This document shows positions 18,190-26,984 of a stretch of DNA of 64,000 nt, one piece after another. The stretch's first letter is position 1, and each line of letters begins with the position of its first letter. This DNA comes from Mangrovimonas cancribranchiae (GTDB taxonomy: Bacteria > Bacteroidota > Bacteroidia > Flavobacteriales > Flavobacteriaceae): assembly GCF_037126245.1 (NCBI RefSeq), contig NZ_CP136925.1, forward strand, positions 2,620,001-2,684,000. The letters run 5' to 3'. The notes beneath the pieces are model-generated. The model was not told the origin of the DNA and did not search any database. It worked only from the letters and a program-made list of their open reading frames with translations. Position numbers and translations under genes: made by a program.

Positions 18190-18576
18190 ATGAAAAAACG
18201 CGTAACAGGCATTGGCGGTTTATTCTTTAAATCCAAAGATCCCAAAGCCACAAAAGACTGGTATAAAAAACATTTAGGTTTTAACACTGATGATTACGGT
18301 TGTACCTTTTGGTGGAAAGATAAAGATGGTAACGACTGCTCTACACAATGGAGTCCGTTTTCAGAAGATACCGATTATTATAAGCCATCAAAAAAAGACT
18401 TTATGTTTAATTATCGGGTAGAAAATCTTGAAGAATTATTAAAAACCCTAAAAGACGAAGGTGTTACCATTGTTGGCGAAATGGAAGAATACGACTATGG
18501 CAAGTTTGGTTGGATTATGGACAACGACGGTAACAAAATTGAACTTTGGGAACCCATAGACAAAGCTTTTTTGTAA
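18190..18576 (+). CDS. VOC (glyoxalase-like) family protein
   Basis: 128 residues, a two-module beta-alpha-beta-beta-beta fold with the usual opening (GIGGLFFKSKDPKATKDWYKKHLGF) shortened here to GIGGLFFKSKDP, and the closing FGWIMDNDGNKIELWEP containing the metal-ligand Glu. VOC proteins range from glyoxalases to resistance dioxygenases. The substrate cannot be inferred. It is translationally linked to the DUF1801 gene. Confidence 0.87.
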   Translation: MKKRVTGIGGLFFKSKDPKATKDWYKKHLGFNTDDYGCTFWWKDKDGNDCSTQWSPFSEDTDYYKPSKKDFMFNYRVENLEELLKTLKDEGVTIVGEMEEYDYGKFGWIMDNDGNKIELWEPIDKAFL

Positions 18577-18631
18577 TCCCACTTATTTTTTTTCTAACTT
18601 TAGACCTCTAACCATTAAATTTTAAAACATT

Positions 18632-19024
18632 ATGTCTAAAGAAAACAAATCCAACGATATGTTTGACGACGCCAAAGAAGGCGCTAAAAATTTTAGTGAA
18701 GAAGCTAAGGAAACCGCTAAGGAATTTTCAGAATCTGCAAAAGAAACTTTTGGTGGTGACTCAAACAAAAAAATATTGGCTGGTATTTTAGGAATTCTAT
18801 TTGGAAGTTTAGGTATCCATAAGTTTGTACTAGGCTACAACAAGGAAGGTGGTATTTTATTGGGCTTAACTCTAGTTGGGTTTGTGTTAACTTGTATAGG
18901 AATTGGTGTTTTTATTGTATGGATAACAGGATTAATAGGCTTAATCGAAGGCATTGTTTACCTTACAAAATCTGATCAAGAATTTTACGATACTTATCAA
19001 GCCAACAAAAAACCTTGGTTCTAA
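18632..19024 (+). CDS. TM2-domain membrane protein
   Basis: 130 residues. The first 50 are a charged, coil-like segment with repeats of AKE and SAKET. Residues about 50-115 contain two hydrophobic helices joined by a short turn, with the TM2 signature GSLGIHKFVLGYNKEGG. TM2 proteins are widespread and poorly characterised. A bidirectional terminator at 19046 separates it from the converging arsenic operon. Confidence 0.88.
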   Translation: MSKENKSNDMFDDAKEGAKNFSEEAKETAKEFSESAKETFGGDSNKKILAGILGILFGSLGIHKFVLGYNKEGGILLGLTLVGFVLTCIGIGVFIVWITGLIGLIEGIVYLTKSDQEFYDTYQANKKPWF

Positions 19025-19045
19025 CACTTAAACGAATTCAAAAAA

Positions 19046-19072
19046 AAAACCGCAAATACGATTTGCGGTTTT
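19046..19072. terminator. Bidirectional terminator
   Basis: AAAACCGCAAAT and ATTTGCGGTTTT form a 12-bp stem with only a 3-base loop between two convergent genes. Confidence 0.85.
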
Positions 19073-19079
19073 GTTATGA

Positions 19080-20114
19080 TTAAAAGTATTTCTTCCTAAA
19101 CCAAAAAGCTACTTTTACTAGTAAAATTAGTGCTGGCACCTCTACCAAAGGTCCAATAACACCGGCAAAAGCCTGTCCTGAGTTCAATCCAAAGACAGCA
19201 ATAGCAACTGCAATGGCCAATTCAAAATTATTGCCTGCTGCGGTAAACGCTACTGCGGTTGTTTTGTTGTAATCGGCTCCCATAGCCTTGGTCACAAAAA
19301 AACCGATGATAAACATAATTGTAAAGTACAGCAACAATGGAATGGCAATAATCACCACATCCATTGGGATTTCAACAATCAACTCACCTTTTAATGAAAA
19401 CATCACTACAATTGTAAATAACAAGGCAATAAGCGTCAATGGTGAAATGGTTGGAATAAATTTTTCGTTATACCAGGTTTCTCCTTTTAATTTCACCAAA
19501 ATCAATCGGCTTAAAAACCCTAATACAAAAGGCAGTCCTAGATAAATAGCGACACTTTCGGCAATAGTAGCAATAGATATATCGACAATAGCGCCTTCAA
19601 AACCAAAATAAGGCGGTAAAATGGTAATAAAAATCCACGCATAAAAACTATACGCAAACACTTGAAAAATACTATTTAAAGCTACCAATCCAGCGCCATA
19701 TTCGCTGCTGCCTTCGGCAAGGTCGTTCCAAACCAAAACCATAGCAATACAACGTGCCAATCCAATTAAGATAAGTCCAACCATATATTCGGGGTAATCC
19801 TGTAAAAACGTAATAGCTAGAAGAAACATTAAAATAGGACCAACAATCCAATTCAGTACTAACGAAACAGACAGGATTTTCACATTTTTAAACACTTTTG
19901 GCAATAGCGCATAATTTACTTTTGCCAATGGCGGATACATCATTACAATTAACCCTATGGCAATGGGAATGTTTGTAGTTCCACTACTTAATCCGTTTAT
20001 TTTTTCAGGAATGCTAGGCACAAAATAACCTAATGCCACACCTAAAGCCATCGCTAAAAATATCCATAAGGTTAAATTCTTATCTAAAAAACTAAGTGAT
20101 TTTTTGGAGCTCAT
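19080..20114 (-). CDS. acr3: ACR3-type arsenite efflux transporter
   Basis: 344 residues with about ten hydrophobic segments. Signature stretches include [18 protein letters not shown] with the conserved Cys, and [23 protein letters not shown]3 carries As(III) out of the cell using the proton motive force. It is the last gene of a four-gene minus-strand operon, 2 bp after the arsenate reductase. Confidence 0.95.
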   Translation of the reverse strand: MSSKKSLSFLDKNLTLWIFLAMALGVALGYFVPSIPEKINGLSSGTTNIPIAIGLIVMMYPPLAKVNYALLPKVFKNVKILSVSLVLNWIVGPILMFLLAITFLQDYPEYMVGLILIGLARCIAMVLVWNDLAEGSSEYGAGLVALNSIFQVFAYSFYAWIFITILPPYFGFEGAIVDISIATIAESVAIYLGLPFVLGFLSRLILVKLKGETWYNEKFIPTISPLTLIALLFTIVVMFSLKGELIVEIPMDVVIIAIPLLLYFTIMFIIGFFVTKAMGADYNKTTAVAFTAAGNNFELAIAVAIAVFGLNSGQAFAGVIGPLVEVPALILLVKVAFWFRKKYF

Positions 20115-20116
20115 AA

Positions 20117-20728
20117 TTATTGTTTAATACTTGAAAACACGTGATACATTTCTGCTGCAATTTGCAAACTACGCTCTTTATATTTTGCTTCTTGTTCTGG
20201 AGTACCATCAAAAACTTTGGGATCTTCAAAAGTAATAGGTATTCGTTTTTCTGCACCAGGAACAAACGGGCAACCGGCATCGGCTTGCGAACACGTCATA
20301 ACGGCCGCAAAACCTGATGTTGGATTAAATACACTATCCATACGTTTGGAAAACCCGATAATTGGGTGGATATTTTCAGCATATTTTATGGCATAAATAG
20401 GATTGTTTTCATTGGAAAGCTTCTGAGTTTGAAAACCAGATTGCTCCAATACCTTTGCAATCATAGGAAACATAGCTGTCGTTTCAGTTCCTCCAGAATA
20501 GCAATAAACGTTCGGTAAATTAAAATATGATGCCAATGCTTGCGACCAAATTTGCGACAAATGACTACGTCTGGAATTATGCGTGCAAATAAAATTGATG
20601 TTAACTTGCTGATTATTATCAATTTTACTTTGAATAAAATCAATAAGTGGTTGTAGCGTATTTTTTCTATCGTCTGAAACGACAAGTGTTTGTAACCCAT
20701 CAATAGTGGTTAAAAGTTTTGTAAACAT
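20117..20728 (-). CDS. arsC: Arsenate reductase, low-molecular-weight phosphatase type
   Basis: 203 residues. The P-loop CTHNSRRS (Cys-x5-Arg) near residue 47 is that of the LMW protein tyrosine phosphatase fold used by thioredoxin-coupled arsenate reductases; further Cys residues lie in [12 protein letters not shown] around residue 142-150. It reduces As(V) to As(III), the substrate of the adjacent ACR3 pump. A tyrosine phosphatase is the alternative, but the operon context favours arsenate. Confidence 0.88.
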   Translation of the reverse strand: MFTKLLTTIDGLQTLVVSDDRKNTLQPLIDFIQSKIDNNQQVNINFICTHNSRRSHLSQIWSQALASYFNLPNVYCYSGGTETTAMFPMIAKVLEQSGFQTQKLSNENNPIYAIKYAENIHPIIGFSKRMDSVFNPTSGFAAVMTCSQADAGCPFVPGAEKRIPITFEDPKVFDGTPEQEAKYKERSLQIAAEMYHVFSSIKQ

Positions 20729-20748
20729 AGTTTATTGAGGCTTTTTTT

Positions 20749-21216
20749 TTAACAACAGTTACCATCTGGCGAACAACACGGTTCGTTAGATAAATTGGCT
20801 AGTTTAACTTTTGGTTTTTCAACAGGAATACCACAATTGTCTTTTGCTAAGCAATCGGTTTGTTTGGTGGTTAATAAGAAGTTTTCTCCGTTAAAATCCA
20901 ATCCAAATTTTTGAATGGTTTCGCCTTGATATTCTACTTCAATATCTAAGTCTTTTAACCCTAGTTTTTCTTCTGAAAGTTCTAAGATATGTACCAATTT
21001 TTCTGGGTACAACCTGTGGTCGTAATCATTGGCGTTCCATAGTTGCAAACTAATCACGCTTTCGTCTCTTAACGTCCCACCACAATCGATAAATTTTTTA
21101 TTGATCTGGCCAACTTCGGTGATGTGAAAGTGGCTTGGCACCAATTCCCCATTAGGTAATTTAAAAGCGATGTTCTGCAAAGGCTTTAATGTTGATTTCA
21201 GTTCTGAAAGTGTCAT
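20749..21216 (-). CDS. DUF6428-like protein of arsenic operon
   Basis: 155 residues, assigned from memory to the small family found between arsR and arsC in Bacteroidota. It begins MTLSELKSTLKPLQNIAFKL and holds HFHITEVGQI. The C-terminus is cysteine-rich (CLAKDNCG, then EPCCSPDGNCC), suggesting thiol binding of As(III) or a metal; the binding is inference. It sits in the middle of the ars operon, transcribed with its neighbours. Confidence 0.7.
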   Translation of the reverse strand: MTLSELKSTLKPLQNIAFKLPNGELVPSHFHITEVGQINKKFIDCGGTLRDESVISLQLWNANDYDHRLYPEKLVHILELSEEKLGLKDLDIEVEYQGETIQKFGLDFNGENFLLTTKQTDCLAKDNCGIPVEKPKVKLANLSNEPCCSPDGNCC

Positions 21217-21266
21217 CTTATTTTGTTTTTATTGTGATATTACGATTAATGCATTCAAATTTTTTT

Positions 21267-21599
21267 TTAGCAACAATTTGAGGTGTCATTGAGGTCTTGA
21301 TCTAAAAAATCTATAAACAATTGTTTCATTTGTATCCAATTGGCTTTATTAATACAATAGCAAACGCTAGTACCTTCTATAGTACCTTGAATTAACCCTA
21401 ATTGTTTAAGCTCTTTTAAATGTTGCGAAATAGTAGGTTGTGCCAACCCTATCTCGTTTACCAAATCACCGCAAACACAGCTATCTATTTTAAACAAATA
21501 CTCTAAAATAGCCACACGTGCTGGATGACCAAACACTTTGGCTAACTGTGCAATTTGGTTTTGTTTGTCTGTAAAAAGCTCTGATTTGGATAATCCCAT
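21267..21599 (-). CDS. arsR: ArsR-family metalloregulator
   Basis: 110 residues. A winged helix with recognition helix around QPTISQHLKELKQLG and the metal site C41-V-C43 (IDSCVCGDL) near the start of the DNA-binding region, as in ArsR-type As(III)/Sb(III) sensors. It ends in a Cys-Cys pair. Likely repressor of this operon, released by arsenite. First gene of the operon, 50 bp before the next. Confidence 0.93.
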   Translation of the reverse strand: MGLSKSELFTDKQNQIAQLAKVFGHPARVAILEYLFKIDSCVCGDLVNEIGLAQPTISQHLKELKQLGLIQGTIEGTSVCYCINKANWIQMKQLFIDFLDQDLNDTSNCC

Positions 21600-21673
21600 A
21601 ATCCCTTCATTGTTTCATTGCAATATTACGATAAATATGAAAAATCTCAAAATATATCTTGATATTTAATTCT

Positions 21674-23515
21674 TTAGGAATTATTAATTGTATCGTTTTG
21701 CTCGGTGAGTTTGCGTTCTAATTCGGCTTGAAACTCTTCCATAACAGGTTTTACGGTACTTTCTGGGAGATCGGCAATTTTTATGTACATCAAGCCATCA
21801 ACCGAGTTGTTAAACAAAGGATCGACATTAAACGCCACTAGTTTGGCGTTTTGTTTTATATACTTTTTAAGCAAGACTGGTAAACGTAACGCACCAGGCT
21901 CCACCTCATCAATAATTTTATCGAACTTATTTAAATCAGCTTCGATTTCATCAAACACAAATTCTTTATCGGCATCATTCAATTTCACCTTAAATTCCTT
22001 TTTAGGGCGAACAAACTGCGCCAAATACGGATCGTAGTAATGCGATTTCATAAACTCGATCATCAACGATTTGGAAAAGTTTGAAAATTGGTTACTTATA
22101 CTTACGCCGCCAATTAAATATTTATGTTCTGGATAGCGTAATGTGGTATGTACAATACCTTTCCATAGCAAAAACAACGGCATTGGTTTTTGTTGATATT
22201 CTTTGATAATAAAAGCGCGTCCCATTTCAATGGATTTACTCATCATAGGATATACTTCTTGTTCAAAACGAAATAAATCCTGAAGGTAAAATCCGTCTAT
22301 GCCATATTTTTCAAAAATTTGAGTGCCCAACCCCATACGGTAAGCTCCAGCAATAACCTTAGCATTGTTATCCCATAAAAACATATGATGATAATAGGTG
22401 TCAAAACGGTCTAAATCTATGGCTTCATTAGTACCCTCTCCAACTTCTCGAAACGTTATTTCACGCAAGCGTCCAATCTCTTGCAAAATGTTAGGCATTT
22501 CTTTTGCCGAAGCCAAAAACACTTCATAATTCTTGCTTTCTAGTAAGCGTAAATCTTTACTACGTAGTTTATCGACTTCTTTTTGCATGACCTCAGTATC
22601 TACTGGTGTAATAATATTTTTAGGAGGTCTTGGTATTTTTAAGGTTGAAGGAATACTGCTTAAAAACTTCCCTTTTTCATCGAAAGAATTAGATAACATA
22701 TAGGTTTTCCGACGAATAAATTCTGAAAACCCTTTTAAATCTTTATACTCTTCTTGGTCTTTTACCGAAATTGGACGTCCAATTCTTACTTTAATAGTTC
22801 GACGCTTTTGGGTGAGCAATTCTGAAGGCAATTTGGCTGTTCTAAAGGTGTCGTTAATTTTGGATAGTTTATAAAACAGTTTGCTGTTTTTTGCATGAAA
22901 ATAAATAGGAACGATTGGCACTTCTGCTTTTTGAGCGAGTTTCATAGCAGCTTCTTCCCAAGGACGATCTACAACCAGTTTACCATCACGATAGGTTGAT
23001 ACTTCTCCTGCTGGAAAAACACCCAACGGATGACCTTCTTGTAAATGTTTTATGGCGTTTTTAAATCCTAAAATACTCGACTTGGCATCTTTTCTTTTTT
23101 CAAAAGGATTGACTGGTAAAATGTAAGGTTTGATTGGCGCGATACGATGTAATAAAAAATTAGCTATTATTTTAAAATCATCACGCTGTTCCAACATTAA
23201 CTTCAAAAGTAAAATACCATCTATTCCGCCTAATGGATGATTGGAAACAGTAATATAAGCGCCATCTTTGGGTAAACGCTTAAAGTCTTCGTCAGGGATT
23301 TCAAAATTAATTTGAAATTCGCTTAAAATACTGTTTAAAAAATCTAGCTTTTGTAAATGTTTATTACAATTATAAATTTTGTTTAGGGTAGAAATTTTAA
23401 GCACCTTCATTAATAACCAACCAATAAATGTGCCCAAAAAACCATACTTATCCATTTGTATAGCTTGGGCAACTTCTTTGGCAGATACCAATCCAGAATT
23501 GGTTGATTTACTCAT
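21674..23515 (-). CDS. PlsC-like O-acyltransferase fused to GNAT-like N-acyltransferase (OlsF-like)
   Basis: 613 residues. The N-terminal half is a PlsC-type acyltransferase with VSNHPLGGIDGILL (catalytic His and Asp) and the downstream FPAGEVST. The C-terminal half, from about residue 340, is an OlsB/GNAT-type acyltransferase with LREITFREVGEGT and IEMGRAFI. This is the architecture of OlsF, which makes ornithine lipids, and of fused glycine-lipid synthases of Bacteroidota. The amino-acid headgroup cannot be told from sequence. Acts at the inner membrane. Confidence 0.85.
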   Translation of the reverse strand: MSKSTNSGLVSAKEVAQAIQMDKYGFLGTFIGWLLMKVLKISTLNKIYNCNKHLQKLDFLNSILSEFQINFEIPDEDFKRLPKDGAYITVSNHPLGGIDGILLLKLMLEQRDDFKIIANFLLHRIAPIKPYILPVNPFEKRKDAKSSILGFKNAIKHLQEGHPLGVFPAGEVSTYRDGKLVVDRPWEEAAMKLAQKAEVPIVPIYFHAKNSKLFYKLSKINDTFRTAKLPSELLTQKRRTIKVRIGRPISVKDQEEYKDLKGFSEFIRRKTYMLSNSFDEKGKFLSSIPSTLKIPRPPKNIITPVDTEVMQKEVDKLRSKDLRLLESKNYEVFLASAKEMPNILQEIGRLREITFREVGEGTNEAIDLDRFDTYYHHMFLWDNNAKVIAGAYRMGLGTQIFEKYGIDGFYLQDLFRFEQEVYPMMSKSIEMGRAFIIKEYQQKPMPLFLLWKGIVHTTLRYPEHKYLIGGVSISNQFSNFSKSLMIEFMKSHYYDPYLAQFVRPKKEFKVKLNDADKEFVFDEIEADLNKFDKIIDEVEPGALRLPVLLKKYIKQNAKLVAFNVDPLFNNSVDGLMYIKIADLPESTVKPVMEEFQAELERKLTEQNDTINNS

Positions 23516-23535
23516 ATTTCAAAAATAGTAAAACT

Positions 23536-24786
23536 TTATTTAGTAACGATTTGCATGGTTGTAGGCGTTAATTGTTTCAGCAACACCTGTTTATCATTTT
23601 CTATTTGCTGAATCGCTACATCGTTATAATGCCTAATAGTATATAACGATACATTTTCGTAACATTCTACTTTAAATTTTGCTTTTAAATGCTGTAATAA
23701 TTTGTCTAGGTTGTTATAAACGTTATCTACGCAAACTGAAAAACTAATTGCCGAGTTTTGAATAACATCAACCTTCATTTTATATAAATGTAATAAGTTG
23801 AAAATATCGCTTATGTTCTCTTCAACAATGTAAGAAAAATCTAACGAAGACAACGAAATAAGCACTTCGTTTTTCTTGACAATAAAACATGGAATCTCTG
23901 GCGAGATACCTTTTCCTTTACAAACGGTAGTTCCGGGTTGTTCTGGATTTAAAAATGATTTTACACACAACGGAATTTCCTTACGTTGCAAGGGCTGTAA
24001 TGTTTTTGGATGAATAACAGAAGCGCCATAAAATGCTAATTCAATAGCTTCACGGTAAGAAATGGTATTGAGCAATTGCGCATTTTCAAAATACCTTGGA
24101 TCGGCATTTAAAACACCATCTACATCTTTCCAAATAGTGACTTTTTGGGCGTTTAAACAATAAGCAAATATGGCTGCGGTGTAATCGCTACCTTCGCGAC
24201 CAAGTGTTGTTGTAAAATTGTTGGAATCGCTCCCTAAAAACCCTTGAGTTATATTTAATGTATTAACCTTGTATTGCCTTTTAATTTGTTGTTGCGTGTC
24301 TTCCCATTTTACATGCGCATTCCTGTAATAACTATCTGTTTTAATACAATCGCGAACATCTAGCCAGTTATTTCTAATACCAATAGTATTTAAATATTCG
24401 CTAACAATAGTTGTTGAGACTAGCTCGCCATATCCTACAGTTTGGTCGTAAACAAAGTTATAATCGGGCAATTTATTCCTATCGAAAAACAGAGACAAAT
24501 CATCGAATAAAGTAGTTACTTTTTTAAATACAGGGTGATGCTCGTTGTCGAACAAATCTAATAAAATAGCATTATGAAATTTTTTCACATCTTGAATAGA
24601 GCTTTGCAACTCACTTTTGTTATTAAAGTAATTTGCAACAACTTGTTCCAAAGCATTGGTGGTTTTTCCCATTGCAGAAATCACCATCATTGTATCCTCA
24701 TAACCTGTGATGTTTAGTACTTTCACCAAATTTCTAACACCGTTGGCATCTTTTACCGAAGCGCCTCCAAATTTAAATACTTGCAT
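23536..24786 (-). CDS. lysC: Aspartate kinase
   Basis: 416 residues. The N-terminal FKFGGASVKD and the GREGSDYTAAI motif are those of the amino-acid kinase fold; the C-terminal 110 residues form an ACT-type regulatory region. It phosphorylates aspartate, the first step to Lys, Thr, Met and diaminopimelate. Monofunctional, without a homoserine dehydrogenase domain. The ATG overlaps the stop codon of the GNAT gene upstream, so translation is probably coupled. The exact paralogue name is uncertain. Confidence 0.93.
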   Translation of the reverse strand: MQVFKFGGASVKDANGVRNLVKVLNITGYEDTMMVISAMGKTTNALEQVVANYFNNKSELQSSIQDVKKFHNAILLDLFDNEHHPVFKKVTTLFDDLSLFFDRNKLPDYNFVYDQTVGYGELVSTTIVSEYLNTIGIRNNWLDVRDCIKTDSYYRNAHVKWEDTQQQIKRQYKVNTLNITQGFLGSDSNNFTTTLGREGSDYTAAIFAYCLNAQKVTIWKDVDGVLNADPRYFENAQLLNTISYREAIELAFYGASVIHPKTLQPLQRKEIPLCVKSFLNPEQPGTTVCKGKGISPEIPCFIVKKNEVLISLSSLDFSYIVEENISDIFNLLHLYKMKVDVIQNSAISFSVCVDNVYNNLDKLLQHLKAKFKVECYENVSLYTIRHYNDVAIQQIENDKQVLLKQLTPTTMQIVTK

Positions 24787-25265
24787 TATAGTTTGGATAA
24801 ATAGTTTTCCATTCCAACTTCATCTAGTTGCACCACGTCCCAATCGCGCATCACATTGGCGCCATTTTTTTCGTAAAAGGTAATCGCTGGTTCATTCCAG
24901 TCCAAGACTTCCCAACAAATACGTTTCGCCTTTATTTTCTTTCCATACGTTACAACTTCATCCAACAATGCTTTGCCCAAACCATGTCCGCGAAAACTCT
25001 CTCTTACAATTAAATCTTCTAGATGCAAGGCCTTTCCTTTCCACGTTGAAAACCTTGTGTAAACCAAAGCTATTCCAGCTATGTTTTGATTCATTTCGGC
25101 AACAAAGCAATGAAATGCTGGTTGTGAACCAAATCCGTAATGCTCTAAATCTGAAACCGTAATTTCAACTGCATTGGGTTCTTTTTCGTAAATAGCCAGT
25201 TCTTGGATAAGTTCCAAAACTTGTGGCATATCTTCTTTTTGCGCTGTACGAATAGAAAACGTCAT
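24786..25265 (-). CDS. GNAT family N-acetyltransferase
   Basis: 159 residues. The acetyl-CoA-binding segment LEDLIVRESFRGHGLGKALL (motif A, R/Q-x-x-G-x-G/A) lies at about residues 82-101. WEVLDWNEPAITFYEKNGA is typical of the spermidine or diamine acetyltransferase-like branch. Substrate not determinable. Operon with aspartate kinase through a one-base start/stop overlap. Confidence 0.9.
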   Translation of the reverse strand: MTFSIRTAQKEDMPQVLELIQELAIYEKEPNAVEITVSDLEHYGFGSQPAFHCFVAEMNQNIAGIALVYTRFSTWKGKALHLEDLIVRESFRGHGLGKALLDEVVTYGKKIKAKRICWEVLDWNEPAITFYEKNGANVMRDWDVVQLDEVGMENYLSKL

Positions 25266-25391
25266 AGTTATTTTTAATCAGTATCAAAGATAACCCAAAC
25301 TTAAACATTAAATTGTACAATATTAAACGAAAACGTTGTAGTTGACCAAAAAACTTCGATATTTGCAAAACAATCATCTCAAACTCATAAT

Positions 25392-26399
25392 ATGTCTATT
25401 AAAAAGCAAACGCTTGGTGAATTTATTATAGAAAATCAAGCGTCCTTTAAATACACCTCAGGAGAACTTTCAAGACTTATCAACTCTATTAGATTAGCAG
25501 CAAAAGTGGTAAATCACGAAGTAAATAAGGCTGGCTTGGTTGATATTATTGGAGCTGCTGGCGAAACTAATGTTCAAGGAGAAGACCAACAAAAACTGGA
25601 TGTATATGCCAACGAAAAGTTTATACATACCTTAACCAATAGAAATATTGTATGTGGAATTGCTAGCGAAGAAGAAGATGATTTTATTGCTATTAATAGT
25701 CAAGACGAAAACAACCAAAACAAGTATGTGGTTTTAATTGATCCTTTGGATGGCTCTTCCAATATTGACGTGAACGTTTCGGTTGGAACTATTTTTTCCA
25801 TATACAGACGCGTAACCCCGCTTGGAACACCAGTTACTATTGACGATTTTCTTCAACAAGGAAATCAGCAAGTAGCGGCGGGCTATGTTGTTTATGGCAC
25901 CTCAACTATGTTGGTTTACACTACAGGTCATGGCGTAAATGGGTTTACGTTAAATCCTGCTATTGGTACATTTTATTTGTCTCACCCCGACATGCAGTTT
26001 CCAGAAGACGGAAAAATCTATTCAGTAAACGAAGGAAACTATATTCATTTTCCACAAGGTGTGAAAGACTATATTAAATATTGCCAAATGGAAGAAGGAG
26101 ACAGACCCTATACATCGCGTTATATTGGATCGTTAGTGTCCGATTTTCATAGAAATATGATTAAAGGCGGTATTTATATGTACCCTAAACATTCTAAAAA
26201 CTCTAATGGTAAATTACGCTTGCTTTACGAATGCAACCCCATGGCATTTTTAGCCGAACAAGCAAACGGAAAAGCTAGTAATGGTTATACTAGAATTATG
26301 GATGTAGAACCTACCGAGCTACACCAACGTGTGCCATTTTTCTGCGGCAGCAAAAATATGGTGGAAAAAGTAGAAGAATTTATTAAGAAATCTGAATAA
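25392..26399 (+). CDS. fbp: Fructose-1,6-bisphosphatase class 1
   Basis: 335 residues. The metal-binding [19 protein letters not shown] near residue 117, and [12 protein letters not shown] and [13 protein letters not shown] in the C-terminal half, define class 1. It removes the 1-phosphate in gluconeogenesis. Divergent from the GNAT-aspartokinase pair, with a short shared intergenic region that includes a TATTTG element. Confidence 0.97.
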   Translation: MSIKKQTLGEFIIENQASFKYTSGELSRLINSIRLAAKVVNHEVNKAGLVDIIGAAGETNVQGEDQQKLDVYANEKFIHTLTNRNIVCGIASEEEDDFIAINSQDENNQNKYVVLIDPLDGSSNIDVNVSVGTIFSIYRRVTPLGTPVTIDDFLQQGNQQVAAGYVVYGTSTMLVYTTGHGVNGFTLNPAIGTFYLSHPDMQFPEDGKIYSVNEGNYIHFPQGVKDYIKYCQMEEGDRPYTSRYIGSLVSDFHRNMIKGGIYMYPKHSKNSNGKLRLLYECNPMAFLAEQANGKASNGYTRIMDVEPTELHQRVPFFCGSKNMVEKVEEFIKKSE

Positions 26400-26431
26400 A
26401 AAAGGCGAACCATCTGGTTCGCCTTTTTTAT
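26398..26431. terminator. Bidirectional terminator between fbp and terB
   Basis: AAAAAAGGCGAACCA and TGGTTCGCCTTTTTT form a 15-bp stem with a tiny loop between convergent genes. Confidence 0.9.
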
Positions 26432-26451
26432 GTAATATTTTAAAACAATTA

Positions 26452-26883
26452 CTATTTATTCATTGTTTTTATTTCTTCCATAAAGACATCAAGATCAACA
26501 CCTTGGTGTACTAAACTAAGGGCTTTATCGGTAATATATTTAGCATTATCAGATCTAAACCCTAAACCAATACTTAACTTTTCTAGTAATTTAACTTGAC
26601 CTTCTGTTTCTATTTGATCTGCCCAAACCATACGAGCCAAATCATATAAACGCTCTAAACGTACATCGTATGATGTTGGTGGGTTAATTGGGTGTGTATT
26701 GTAATCTTTTAAAATTTGCTTATAATCATTCTGGCTAATACCTAAATTTCTAGCCAAACGATCTAAAAACTTGCGTTCTTCAACAGTAATAACGCCATCG
26801 CTCATTGCAACTCTAACAATAGCAGCAAAGTGATCTTCGTTACGTTTTTTAAACCCACTATCGAATAAATCTGAAATTGACAT
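26452..26883 (-). CDS. TerB-family protein
   Basis: 143 residues, mostly helical. VAMSDGVITVEERKFLDRLA near residue 25 is the TerB/YebE-type calcium- or metal-linked helical bundle signature. The family is linked with tellurite resistance and general stress but is present in core genomes. Divergently transcribed from mfd. Confidence 0.85.
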   Translation of the reverse strand: MSISDLFDSGFKKRNEDHFAAIVRVAMSDGVITVEERKFLDRLARNLGISQNDYKQILKDYNTHPINPPTSYDVRLERLYDLARMVWADQIETEGQVKLLEKLSIGLGFRSDNAKYITDKALSLVHQGVDLDVFMEEIKTMNK

Positions 26884-26960
26884 ATCTTCTTGTTTTTAAA
26901 AGTCGTGCAAATATAGCATTTATTACTAGTAAATAAACACAAAGTACCTAACAAAAATTC

Positions 26961-26968
26961 TATATTTG
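26961..26968 (+). promoter_or_regulatory. -7 promoter element for mfd
   Basis: TATATTTG, a perfect TAnnTTTG match, lies 17 bp before the TTG start codon, implying a very short leader. Confidence 0.5.
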
Positions 26969-26984
26969 CACAAAATATTTTGCT

